From: Rhizophagus sp. LPA8_4_AMF
Lineage: Eukaryota > Glomeromycota > Glomeromycetes > Glomerales > Glomeraceae
Direction of reading: 5' to 3'
DNA length: 38,329 nt
Assembly: GCA_021464525.1 (NCBI GenBank)
Contig: JADRCO010000307.1
Span: 1-38,329, forward strand
Shown one piece after another: positions 1 through 9,490 of this stretch. The notes under the pieces are model-generated. The model searched no databases. It was not told where the DNA came from and saw nothing but the letters and a program-made list of their open reading frames with translations. Each line of letters opens with the position of its first letter. Positions within the stretch are counted from its first letter, which is position 1. Both the position numbers and the translations under genes were made by a program.

Positions 1-90
1 ACCAATTCAGTATCTCTCCGTATGAAAAACGTATCTTTCAGTATGTAAACGTATTGTTCCGTATAAATTCCGTATAAAAAACGTATCCAC
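1..90. repeat. Helically phased GTAT motif array
   Basis: GTAT occurs at positions 10, 20, 31, 41, 51, 61, 72 and 83, usually as CCGTAT or AACGTAT. The spacings are 10, 11, 10, 10, 10, 11 and 11 bp, very close to one turn of B-DNA. The spacers differ in sequence (AT-rich, 5-7 nt), so this is not a simple microsatellite. It lies at the window edge and may continue to the left. Its function is unknown. It could be a phased protein-binding array or the subterminal repeats of a transposon. Confidence 0.6.
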
Positions 91-407
91 TTTTTTTATA
101 GGGAAGGGCTGGAACAGAGGTTGAAACCGATCAAAAAAGCCTTACCCGATTAAAAACTGATTAACCAAGGGTCTTTAAAACTGATTAATTAACAGTTAAT
201 TGATTAATGTTAAAAAAACGTATTAAAATCAATTTATTTTATGTAGATGAGAGAGTAGAAAGATGTTGAAAGAATTTATAAAGAAGCTAATATTCATATT
301 ATTATATGAATATGATACCTCAGTTAGTAATAATGGAATTCAGTATTTTATCAATTGTTTGTCCTTAGTGATTAAATAAATATTTTAATACTAGGAAAAC
401 GTTATTT
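91..407. other. Non-coding spacer with GATTAA repeats
   Basis: This is AT-rich spacer between the phased array and the 3' end of the P450 remnant. GATTAA recurs at 148, 159, 183 and 202, with a related CCGATCA at 128. Together with the preceding array this could be the subterminal part of one repeat element. I see no coding potential here. Confidence 0.4.
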
Positions 408-2036
408 TTAAAATTTTCTTGAATTTACTTTAACAAGTAATTCTTTACAAATTGTACTTAAATCAGAATTGTAATTAAGTGGTGCATTTGGATCTGCCAT
501 TTCAATGTCATTTTCTATAAATTAATCATCGCTAATCTTCTTCCAGAACAGATTCTAATTCCACCTCCAAAAATTGAGAAAGCAGTTTAACGTGTTGTTT
601 TTCAAGTAAATATTTATTGCTTTCATCAAATTTTATGAATCTATCAGGATCGAATTTTTCGGGATCAGTCCAATAATCCTTTCGTTTCATTATTGTACAA
701 TAAAGTATTGAAAATGAAGTTTTTTCTGGCCAATTAACCCTTTCAATCGTATCTTTTTCACATTTACACGGCCAAGTGAGTAATTTATAGGAAAATGACG
801 ATATACTTCCTTAATAACTGCATCGCAATATTGTAATTTATCGATATCATTATGTGTTATGGGCTTGTAACTTCCTTTCCAAGAACTTCATCAAATACTT
901 GTCGTAATCGTTATACCACTTTTGGATGATGTCCAAGATGATATATAATAAAGCAAAACAAATTTGAAACTATATTTAATAAAATGAATTTTTTTATTCA
1001 CAGTATGAGTTTCCCCGCCAATGGAATCAAGTATATTTACCCAAAATTTCTTTATCAGTCAACGGTCTTAACAAATCGATATCAACATCACAATGTCAAT
1101 ATCGCGGTGTGTATTTGCGACTATATTTGATGGTGACGGAGAGGTTGATCTAATGGTGTATTCTCAATTTCAATCCTTCTTTCTTTAATAATTTTATATA
1201 CTTTTTCGTATATGTAATCTCTATTTTTAATAAACTAATTGCTTTTCCACGAATAAAAGGAACATAATGACGTATAAATCTATTAAAGTAAAAAAAGTAA
1301 ATAGATCCACTTAATAATTTTTCAAAAGATTGAATAAAATTTTCAGATTCATTGATTTTTTCTTTTTCTTTTTCGTCTAAATCATTACTTTCAGGTGATA
1401 GTAAGAAGTAAGAGAATTATTTCTTTCTCCTGTCGAAATTTTAAAAATCATATCATTTGTAAACCTATGCATCCATTTTTTGAGATCTAATTCATGATTT
1501 TCTCCAAGTTTATTCCAATAAGATTCCATTTCACTCATTAATTCATTCGTCCATTCAACAGCTTGATAATTAAAACTTGGAGTCATCATAGATTGAGTGA
1601 AAAATTGACGATTATATTTCCAAGATTTTGGATCAATATTATTAATTATTCCAGTACCATCAACTCCATATTCTTTAAATCCTTCTGAAACAATATATCT
1701 TCTAAAAGGATATATAGTTTTTGTTGAAAGTATATTCATATTTTCAATCAAATATGTATTGCATAATATGATTGTACGTTGTCCCACTAAATTTATTTCA
1801 AACATATCTCCATATTTTTTATGCAATGACATTAACCAATCGTTAAATTCATATCCAAATTTTTGATGAACGTTATCAACTATTGGAAGTGGAAATGGTC
1901 AAATGGGCCATGTAAAGGATTTAGACGAGTGCGTGAAATAATGATAATAATATCGAGATACATAAAGAATTATGAAAGTTGTGAAAATATAAAAAATATC
2001 AGAAATTCTGAATAAAGAAACAATTATTGATATCAT
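408..2036 (-). pseudogene. Cytochrome P450, decayed
   Basis: This is a microsomal-type cytochrome P450 relic. The first ATG (2036) starts a hydrophobic N-terminal anchor (MISIIVSLFR..FIILYVSRYYYHYF). It is followed by a proline-rich RLNPLHGPF hinge and, at 1377-1832, the longest open stretch, which includes KYGDMFEINLVGQR and a C-helix region (SWKYNRQFFTQSM). Further 3' are the I-helix region, the K-helix ExxR (EVYR, about 790-830), the DPEKFDPDRF segment (about 620-660) and the heme loop FGGGIRICSGRRLA (about 537-585) with its cysteine ligand. The C-terminus ends KELLVKVNSRKF at 408. The parts are in the right order, but the reading frame is broken in several places: just before the KYGDM block, in the I-helix region, around the GHHPKVV/K-helix stretch, before PEKFDPDRF, and after the heme loop. 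Some breaks could be introns, but in-frame stops inside conserved blocks point to a pseudogene. The substrate cannot be inferred. Confidence 0.85.
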
Positions 2037-3369
2037 TGTTGAGGAAAAAATAAAAAAAAAAAAGAATTTATACATCACCTGAAAGAATGCTTCATGCGCA
2101 TATATATATATAAATTCACATAGATAATTTCGTGAATCTTTGAAAATTTATAGTAATTAATTTTTTGTAAATAAAATTTCATTCCGAGGTAAACACTAAT
2201 CTATCAATTATACGAAAAATATCGATTCATTCAAATAAATTTATGTAACATGACTAGTGGATGAACTATTTATCCGGTCCGAACCGATTAATTTATTGCA
2301 ATATTATTGTCGATCATTCATTCAATTATTTATTAAGATTGGAAATCAAAGAAAAAAGATACAACTGGGAAAAGGAAAATCTATATTAAGCAAAATAAAA
2401 TTACTAATAACCCTCAGTCTATATATCCTTTCAAACTCCACAGTGGAACCGTCTTCCCAAGAGATTGCTGTCTCAACCTTTGGTGACAGAAGATTTAACT
2501 TAAAAAACCTAAAATGGAGCAGGCAGGGAATGGTTTACTCTATTCTTAATTGTTAAATTTTTAAAAGTTGTAGTATATGAGTGTCTATTATAAATGAAAT
2601 CGACGACAAAAAGGGTTGTAAATTTTTAAAAACAATTAAAATTGACTAGAAGAAGGTTGCCCGACTTCGTGATGGTAATTCCCTCATCGGGGCACCTGTT
2701 CGAAGGACAAATCTTCTCCGTGAGATGTAGAGCCTCTGAATTAGACGCAACGGCTATCGTTGATATACGTTAGTAATAGTACCACGAGAGCATCACGGGA
2801 AATGTTACGCAGTTTTGAACGACTAGACGGATTTACTTGCCGGTTACACATGCCGGTTAGAGCTCCACGTACTTTCGAAGACCATGCCCCACGGATAATC
2901 AATTAAACGATTTATCAGAACTTTAAGGTTATCGAACTTCATTATTAGTTTTTTTACAAATAAAAATTTAAAGAATTTTTTTTATAGTATAGTTTTGAAT
3001 AATATACTGCGATGTGTAATACTTAAACTTTATGTTCTTTATGTTTCTAATACAATTATTCCCGATACATTGTATTCTTATTGAAACCCTTGGCATAGTT
3101 TGACGATTTTTAGCACTATAATATCTTTTCGTTTTCTCTAATGATTTAATAAGCCAAACCGATATTTATGGTTAAAAAATTGTTCGTTCAAATTTTAAGT
3201 GACTCTTCTTTTAAATATAAGTTTATAAAAAAAATATAGTGAAGAAAAAATTTGGTTTAAATCGATAATCTAACGTAATTGAGAATAAATCCGGCTACCA
3301 TTTTTACGGTGGCGATGCTAACAGTTTTGTAATCATGTTTGTCATCTAATAAAAATTCTTCTACGCAAT
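2037..3369. other. Intergenic spacer, P450 to inverted-repeat element
   Basis: This AT-rich spacer contains a poly-A tract near 2043-2063 and a short AT run near 2098. A 99-codon open frame (2257-2556, plus) matches no family I know and may be chance or a repeat remnant. A GC-richer island at 2646-2906 is listed separately. The segment near 3290-3330 (CGGCTACCATTTTTACGG) shows no gene features. Confidence 0.4.
2646..2906. other. GC-rich island of unknown origin
   Basis: About 260 bp here have clearly higher GC than the flanks and very sharp borders with AT-rich DNA. The island contains a small stem (CGTGATG..CATCG), a repeated TGCCGGTTA (about 2837 and 2850) and a GTTCGA that weakly resembles a tRNA B-box, with no matching A-box. 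A plus-strand frame from the ATG near 2680 stays open for about 30 codons and then meets three near-consecutive stops. I could not match it to snRNA, RNase P/MRP, SRP or rRNA signatures. It may be a structured RNA, a SINE-like repeat or a fragment of an old mobile gene. Confidence 0.35.
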
Positions 3370-3507
3370 TACCGTATTTTGCGGTATATAAGCACCCCAT
3401 TTTTGCACTTAATGCCGGCCAAGATCCTCATAATTCTGGCCAAAATTGCCATAATTCTGGCCAGGGTGCTTATTTTCGGGGGTGCTTACTAACCGCAAAA
3501 TATGGTA
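3370..3507. mobile_element. MITE-like element with 29-bp terminal inverted repeats
   Basis: This is a 138-bp non-coding element. The left arm (3370-3398) begins TACCGTATTTTGCGGT and ends AAGCACCCC. The right arm (3479-3507) is its reverse complement with 25 of 29 matches. The interior holds CATAATTCTGGCCA twice (about 3428 and 3449). A target-site duplication could be a plain TA, which would fit a Tc1/mariner-type source, but this cannot be proven from one copy. A short open frame overlapping the element is incidental. Confidence 0.8.
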
Positions 3508-3844
3508 TGACATGTGATTGAATATTTATAAGCATTTTAGCCACATCGTGGCTGTTTATTTCATGTCACTTCCAAAACAAGAAATGTTTTTATCCCCACT
3601 TACAGTTGAACATGAAGATACAGAAGCCTCTATGACAAAGCCTCTATGATAAGCCTCTACGATATTAGAAGATATTGACAAGCGAATTGAAATTTGAAAA
3701 CGAATGGATTTCCAAATGGAAATTACACGTCAAAAATAAGTAGTTAGAAATATAAATACAGGAACTTTTCGTTTCAACTTAATCATTAAGGAAGGAATTA
3801 AGGAATTTCTTTTCACAAAATAAAAACATATTCTTACTACGTTA

Positions 3845-4746
3845 ATGAAATCATTTTTAATTATCGCCATTGTCCTTTTATTAATTCTAGTATCATCAAT
3901 TTTTGCTGATGATTATAATTACGATGGAGGTCCAGCATCTTGGAATGTAAATCATCCAAAATGTGGAGGAAACAAACAATCCCCAATTAATTTTAATACT
4001 ATTACTGACAATCCAAGTGCACTACCACTTAATTTTCTTAAAATAAGTGGAACTGATCATTTTAATATTGCAAATAAAGGTCATACTATTGAAATCACAG
4101 ATTTATTATCAAGAAGTTCTATTACTATTAATTCCGTGACTTATAACTTTCAACAAGTTCATTTTCATACTCCTTCTGAACATCGTATTAATGGAAAACA
4201 TTACGATGCTGAAGCTCATTTTGTATTTAAAGATCGAAGTGATAACCTATCTGTTATTGGCTTCCTTTATAGTGTTAATGCCGGAGGTTTTAGTAAATTC
4301 TTGAATTCAATTAACAATATATATGTAAGCGTTTATTTTCTTTACGTGTCACGAATTTAGTATCAAAGTTTAACTATTATAATCTATATTTAACATAGCC
4401 TCCCAAAGGCGAAACCTGGGAGTTCGGGGCATGGCATAATATTACAGTAGACTTGTCTTCAGAATTCTATACTACTGCTCGGACGCGATCATCCTGGGTA
4501 ACAAGCCAAATTTTATACGTTAAATTGTCACATATAGACAGGACTAATTATTATTATTTTTCAATCACGTAGGCTTATAGATATTCTGGAAGTCTTACTA
4601 CACCTCCATGCAGTGAAACTGTTACCTGGTGGGTCGCTACTAAAATTCTGCCAATCAGCGTAGATCAGCTTATCACTCTTCGTGATCTTATTGGTTACAA
4701 TTCACGTCCCACTCAACCTAGAAATGGGCGTTTAGTACCTGGTTAA
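3845..4746 (+). CDS. Secreted alpha-class carbonic anhydrase (2 introns)
   Basis: It catalyses reversible CO2 hydration. Three exons, 3845-4324, 4399-4497 and 4573-4746, give 250 aa, normal for the family; both introns are GT-AG, phase 0 and about 75 nt. Residues 1-21 are a signal peptide ([10 protein letters not shown].. ending SSIFA), so the enzyme is probably secreted or in the cell wall. Zinc ligands are H106 and H108 in VHFHTPSEH and H125 in DAEAHFVF. H80 in NKGHTIEI corresponds to the proton-shuttle His64, E112 to the gatekeeper Glu, and T203 in SLTTPPCSE to Thr199. C40 and C206 are placed for the usual disulfide. Exon 2 ([10 protein letters not shown]..) is the least canonical part, and its splice sites are inferred from frame and from the GT and AG borders. 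An AATAAA lies at 4934-4939. The gene looks intact. Confidence 0.9.
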
Positions 4747-5593
4747 TATTTGGTCTAAATAATTATGTCATATGCTTCATTATTCTTTAGCATGAGTTAT
4801 TATCTGACTTATTAATACTAGAAATGTAATCTTTAATACATACTGTATATCTTGATGAGAGGAATTTAATAGCACATTAATTAGTTTTGCATTGTCTGTA
4901 AAATTTTTTTATGATTTGTCATTGAATCATTCTAATAAAACTGAATTAATTTCATACAATTTTTGACTTTTACATTGGCCAAAAAAAAAAGTTACATTAT
5001 AAATTTTACTTTGCCATTACAAGTTGTGGTTTAATATTAAAGATTCATAAATTTCATTAATAATATTTTGAGTATTTCACTTGTAGATGAACATCCAATT
5101 GCGGAAGTGTAGTCATTTTATATATTTTAACTATTTTTATGAGATCTTGTTCGTCCTTACAGGTCACGTGAAATTTTTTATGGAGACGAGGAAGGAATTT
5201 TTGAATGAGGGAAAAGAACTGGCTTTGAAAGCGTCATAATAATGCATGAATAACGGGTAAAAAATTATTTCTTGAGGATGAAAAAGGACGCTTATAACGA
5301 AGATAGATAAAAAAAAAGCTCCATTAATGTGTTGCAGTGTTGGTGATGTTTGTATGTAAGGAAAAGTCGTATCTAACGAAACCTTATACCAAAATTTGGT
5401 CGAGTAGTCCTACTTGAAAATCAGGTTTTTAACCGTATGTGTATACTGGAAGGGTATTATACGCACTTGGGAAGATTTTAAGCGTTGCAGCAGTGTTTCT
5501 GCTAAAAGGTTTCTTGTTTACTGCGCCACAGCGTCGAAAGTGTATTATTGCACGTGAAAATTGATATAAAAAATAAAAAACTTTATCATCTTC

Positions 5594-5770
5594 CTTTAAA
5601 ATTTAAACTATAAACTATCATTTTAACAGTTGACTTTTCAATTTAACTTAAAATTTTAATGAATTAAATGAATTATTAAAATTTAGAAATAATCTTTAAA
5701 CTATAATTTTATTAGTTTTCTTTTTCAATGGAACTTTAAATCCTAATGAATTATTTAAATTTAGAAATAT
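5594..5770. repeat. Imperfect tandem duplication (~100 + 77 bp)
   Basis: Copy 1 (5594-5693) and copy 2 (5694-5770) both start CTTTAAA..ACTATAA, pass through TGACTTTTCAATT or a related sequence, and end ATTTAGAAATA. They differ by several substitutions and a deletion of about 20 bp, so the duplication is old. There is no coding content. Confidence 0.55.
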
Positions 5771-6212
5771 CTAGATACGCCGTATCATAAATTAAAATCA
5801 TCGATAATTAAGAAATGATTATCATACTATTATCATCTCCAGTGGAGTTATCGTTCAACTATTATTTTATAGCAAGAATAGGACATCCATAAAATGGGTC
5901 AGTTCAGAGTTTGCATAGAATGAGGCAAAGTAATCGCGTAGATTTTACCTTTTATGAATAAATAATGCGACAAAATTTTCATTACCTTTTTAGATACTGA
6001 CTGACATTATCTCAATTTCGGGCTTGAAGAAATGCATGCAATGTAGACTGAACTTATATACAGTATAATGTAACAAATTAAGAAATCGAATGGCTAGTAT
6101 AATACTGTCGGCATTAATCCAATAGTAAATATCATTAAGGTTAAAAATTATTCTTAAGAAAATACAAATAATTTATAGCTTGAAAATGGTATAAAATTTA
6201 GAAAATGTCAAA

Positions 6213-6318
6213 AAATCACGCATGGTGATCATATATTGGGCAGAGTTTATGACATTTTTAATTCTGTCCAAAACTCTACCCTAATTCTGGTAAAGTGACA
6301 ATCACTAACGGTGATATT
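6213..6318. mobile_element. Small inverted-repeat element (MITE-like)
   Basis: The ends are inverted copies: AAATCACGCATGGTGAT on the left against AAATATCACCGTTAGTGAT read from the right. A second inverted pair lies further inside (GGGCAGAGTTT / GGGTAGAGTTT). Total length is about 106 bp, with no coding capacity. The arms have diverged, so the exact ends are uncertain. Confidence 0.5.
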
Positions 6319-7455
6319 TAGCAATACTCTAAAATTTATAATTTATTATAAGAATTTAGTTTTCAAAATATCTTATATAATCCGCGTAAATAAGTAATAA
6401 TTATAATTGTTCATAATAAATATTGGCAAAAAATATATCAAACTTTCTATATAAAAATTAAAATATTATGTTAAATAAAACGTTATTGAGTTATATTAAA
6501 AAAAAAAATTGAATAAAATAAAAATTTTTTAATTACCTAAATTATTTAACATGGGTTTCCAAGTGTTTGTTCAGTCTAATAATTTATGTTATGCAGTATC
6601 TAACGCTAATAGAAAATGTAATTATTAGACTATTTTCTATGCAATAAAATGTGTATAAGATTTTTACAAATGTACAAAAATGCGGATATATTACCAACAA
6701 TTGTTTTCACTTAACCCATACATATGCATCAAAGATATTATCAATTAAAATCAATAATTATAAGTATGACATATAATTGGAATTTTATAACGAACAAGTG
6801 GTGGCATTTTCTAAATAAAAAAATATAATCATTAAATAATTTTACCAATTTTAGCTCTTGAACACGCTTAAAATCTAAAACAATATAAATAGAATGGACT
6901 CTAAAATAATCGGTTGACACATTTTTGAAAAGTAAAATGAGGAAAATATTTGAAATATTGTAATTATTTTAATTTAAAGAACTTTTTATATGTTTACTTT
7001 TTTTATCATTTGAACTTATCTTGAAAGTACTCCTTTGCGTAATATTACGCTATAGGCTATTACAAAAAAGGCACTAATAACAAACGTTTCCAAAAGATAT
7101 TTCAGAAACCCTCTAAAAAATATTGTATTGAAAATGTCCCAATTTTATTGATTAGTCAAAATTCGAAAATTTTTTAAAAGTTGTTCTTGTATCATATTGA
7201 AATGCTCAAATTATTATTAAATCCGTATGGTATGGTATAGTTTTTTAATCTGTAGCGCACAGACGTATATGGATTTTCAGTATACATAACAATAAGATAA
7301 AATATAATTTAACAAACAACTACTTATTAAATCAAAATACAAATAAAAAAAATTAATTTCTAATTCTATATTAAAGAGAAAGTACGTGCATTTGAACTTA
7401 ATAAATTAATAATTGAACATAAATTCTATAATAAATTTAAAATGAAAATCAACAA

Positions 7456-7610
7456 TCAAATTCTCTTTCTATCCCTTTCATAATAACATTCCTTACACAA
7501 TACCCATTCTACTTTTTTTACTTCTTCAAAACTTGGTAATATTGCTATTTCTACCATTTCATAGTACTTTAATAAACTATAACATGATTCACAATGATAC
7601 TGTTATTATC
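7456..7610 (-). pseudogene. CxxC-type cysteine-rich gene fragment
   Basis: This open minus-strand fragment reads YHCESCYSLLKYYEMVEIAI..VEWVLCKECYYERDRKRI and ends at a stop at 7456-7458. It has the pattern C-x2-C-x2-LL ... LC-x-EC-Y-x-E, also seen in the remnant at 8196-8940 (KCKKCERLLEVGEV..LCEECYEKE). The paired CxxC motifs suggest a small zinc-binding knuckle. No start codon or upstream exon could be supported, so it is either a terminal exon or a relic. I do not recognise the family by name. Confidence 0.4.
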
Positions 7611-8195
7611 AGTTCTTTAATGTTTATAAAAATAAACGAAATTTAATTAGGGTAAGCAGAAGGTCTATTTATACAAATAAATATAAAAACAATTATCACA
7701 AAGATAATAAACACAATTTAACTATAAATTACAATTAACAAAAATCCGATCAGATGTGAATAAAGTATAGCATTCCAATCAGCATATACAATCAGACACA
7801 AATAAAGGATTTATAACAATAAACAACGGGTCAAGTGTATATAACAACGAGGTAACCAAACAAATTAATAATAAAACTTTATTTATTAAAATCTTATTTA
7901 TCAATATCTGTAATTATCAATTGGTATCTATCTTATTACATCGAAAGTAAACGTGTCTATATATACATAAAAATACTAAACTAAAAATGTTAAAAATATT
8001 TAATATATACCATATGCGCCATATGTGGATATATTTAAGTTATTTAATATATCAAACATTTCGACCATTGATCTTCCGGTATGTATCCCGGTGGTAATAT
8101 TTTAATCATCCCGATTGATCTCCAGTTATATCACGTGACTTCGTCGCCTAATTTTTCTATCGTAGCAATACTTCTTCTTTTAGTTAATTTTCTAG
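7611..8195. other. AT-rich spacer between cysteine-rich remnants
   Basis: No coding or RNA signals were seen. There is a CATATG-containing imperfect palindrome near 8010-8030 (ACCATATGCGCCATATG). It could hold introns of one larger degraded gene linking the two flanking CxxC pieces, but no splice chain could be demonstrated. Confidence 0.3.
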
Positions 8196-8940
8196 TCATT
8201 TTCTCATTTCTCCAATACACATTATTATATATTCCCTATAATTTTTTCCATTGTCATTTTCCCTAAAAATTTCTTTTCCTTTTTCATACAAATTTTCTAC
8301 CCATTTATTATGATAATAATCATGTTGCCGATACTTTGGTCCATTAATTCTGTTATGCATTTCTTCTAAATTTCTCTCTTTATTTTCCCCAATCCAACAA
8401 TCAGTTTCCTCAGTGTAATTTCTTCTGGCGACGATGGTGAGGTGACTGGTGAGGTGACTAAGATAAGATGAGTTGACTGGTGAGGAGGATAATGATGAGT
8501 TGACTGAGTTAACTGGTGAGGAGGATAATGATGAGTTGACTGGTGAGGAGGATATTGATGAGTTGACTGGTGAGGAGTTTATTATACCTTTTTTCTAACT
8601 TTTTCCTATAACTACTAATATTTTCATACAACACCCATTACCATAACCATTTAAACATACCATATGACTATGATGGTCATTCATATATCCTCCTTTTTTA
8701 CAATAATACCCACTTACTCTCTTTCTACCTCGCACGGTGTATTCATTACTTGATATGCATAACACACCTTTTCTAAATAATCTTCTTTTCCATATATTTC
8801 ATAATTTCCAATTTTTTCTAGTTAATCCATAAATCATTAGTTTTTCTTCTTTTTCATAACATTCTTCACATAACATGACTTCACCTACTTCTAACAGTCT
8901 TTCGCATTTCTTACATTTTCCTATTATTTCTTGTAAAATT
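8196..8940 (-). pseudogene. Cysteine-rich CxxC family gene, degraded
   Basis: In coding order this has LILQEIIGKCKKCERLLEV and LCEECYEKEEKLMIYGL, a zinc-knuckle-like CxxC pair. Next comes EIYGKEDYLEKVCYAYQVMN in one frame, then GYYCKKGGYMNDHHSHMVCL and GYGNGCC in another. A minisatellite-encoded linker follows, then a charged C-terminal block (NYTEETDCWIGENKERN.. KWVENLYEKGKEIFREND) ending at 8196. At least one frame change (about 8720) and one in-frame stop (about 8610) interrupt it. A short intron at the latter point is possible. The first CxxC block matches the fragment at 7456-7610, so this is a local gene family. Function is unknown; zinc binding is inferred from the cysteine spacing only. 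Confidence 0.5.
8432..8580. repeat. 27-bp minisatellite, GATGAGTTGACTGGTGAGGA
   Basis: Roughly four to five copies of a 24-27-bp unit (core GAGTTGACTGGTGAGGAGGA) are arrayed with small variations. Shorter GGTGAGGTGACT copies lie at the left end. The array sits inside the degraded cysteine-rich gene and is free of stops in that gene's frame on the minus strand (SSPVNSSLSSSPVNS). On the plus strand it would read DELTGEEDN repeats. Length polymorphism is expected. Confidence 0.8.
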
Positions 8941-9199
8941 AGAGGATTTTTGAAAATGGTATAATAATGAATCAGAATTAGAAAGGATAGAAGTATAATC
9001 ATATGAATATGCAATTCAAGGGAATTTACCATTAATTTATGGATTTGATGCATTGGATGAATATACTAGCTTAAATACATGTGAATGTATCAGAAAAATG
9101 TGAAAATAAATACATGCATTCTCAAATGATTTAAGATTGAGTTATATTTCAAAAATTAGAGTATAGGACAACTGAAGGAAGATCTCTTAAATTTAAACT
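8941..9199. other. Spacer, possible short coding remnant on the plus strand
   Basis: A plus-strand segment at about 9003-9103 reads YEYAIQGNLPLIYGFDALDE and ends CECIRKM before a stop. It looks protein-like but is too short to identify, and an in-frame stop lies just upstream. Nothing else is visible. Confidence 0.25.
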
Positions 9200-9490
9200 T
9201 CAAGTATCATCATATTCATTTGTGGTGGGAGTGGATGTGCTTTGTTGAGTTACAGTAAGGACAGGTTTTGCTGAGGAGTTTTGGCTTGTGTTTTTCGCGC
9301 CTTCGGTCTTTTTCACTCTCTGCATGTGTTTTTTACACCATCGTTCTTTTTCACCTCTGGCAATGCCCTCTGGTAAGGCATTTCATTCCTGTCACATCAT
9401 TTTGCTAAAAACGGGCATATCAGTTTTTTTGGCCTCTGACAAGGTGTTCCATTTTTCTCCCATCATCCTGTTAAAAACAGGTATCTTAAA
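9200..9490 (-). pseudogene. HMG-box-like gene remnant
   Basis: The minus strand encodes PVFNRMMGEKWNTLSEAKKT followed by a divergent second copy of the same block (PVFSKMM..NALPEG..EKERW), then a basic stretch (KKHMQRVKKTEG) and a Ser/Thr-rich tail ending YDDT. F-x-x-M-M-x-x-K-W-x-x-L-S is reminiscent of HMG-box helix 2, and HMG-box genes are expanded in this fungal group. Two in-frame stops in the second block indicate a relic. At DNA level the two blocks form an imperfect tandem duplication of about 63 bp (around 9370-9485). The assignment is tentative. Confidence 0.35.

Larger units (their letters stand above)
4747..7455. other. Long AT-rich intergenic region
   Basis: No gene could be supported in these 2.7 kb. 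A somewhat GC-richer segment at about 5310-5545 reads on the minus strand as broken protein-like sequence (NLLAETLLQRLKSSQVRI), a possible unrecognised repeat fragment. A tandem duplication (5594-5770) and a small inverted-repeat element (6213-6318) are listed separately. The remainder is low-complexity A/T sequence. Confidence 0.4.

Noticed and set aside
2257-2556. 99-codon plus-strand open frame as a gene
   Set aside because: No recognisable domain and no supporting context; it is mentioned only as part of the spacer.
2690-2712. Possible tRNA or tRNA-derived SINE (GTTCGA)
   Set aside because: There is no A-box, acceptor stem or anticodon arm at the right distance.
3339-3521. 60-codon plus-strand open frame
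   Set aside because: It lies over the inverted-repeat element; its HNSGQ repeats come from the element's internal direct repeat, not from a gene.
4325-4360. Carbonic anhydrase ending at the first in-frame stop (171 aa)
   Set aside because: That would remove the essential LTTPPCSE segment. A GTAAGC donor at 4325 and downstream exons with the missing motifs show it is intron read-through.
8432-8580. CRISPR-like repeat array
   Set aside because: The units are directly abutting and variable, with no unique spacers, and the organism appears eukaryotic. This is a minisatellite.
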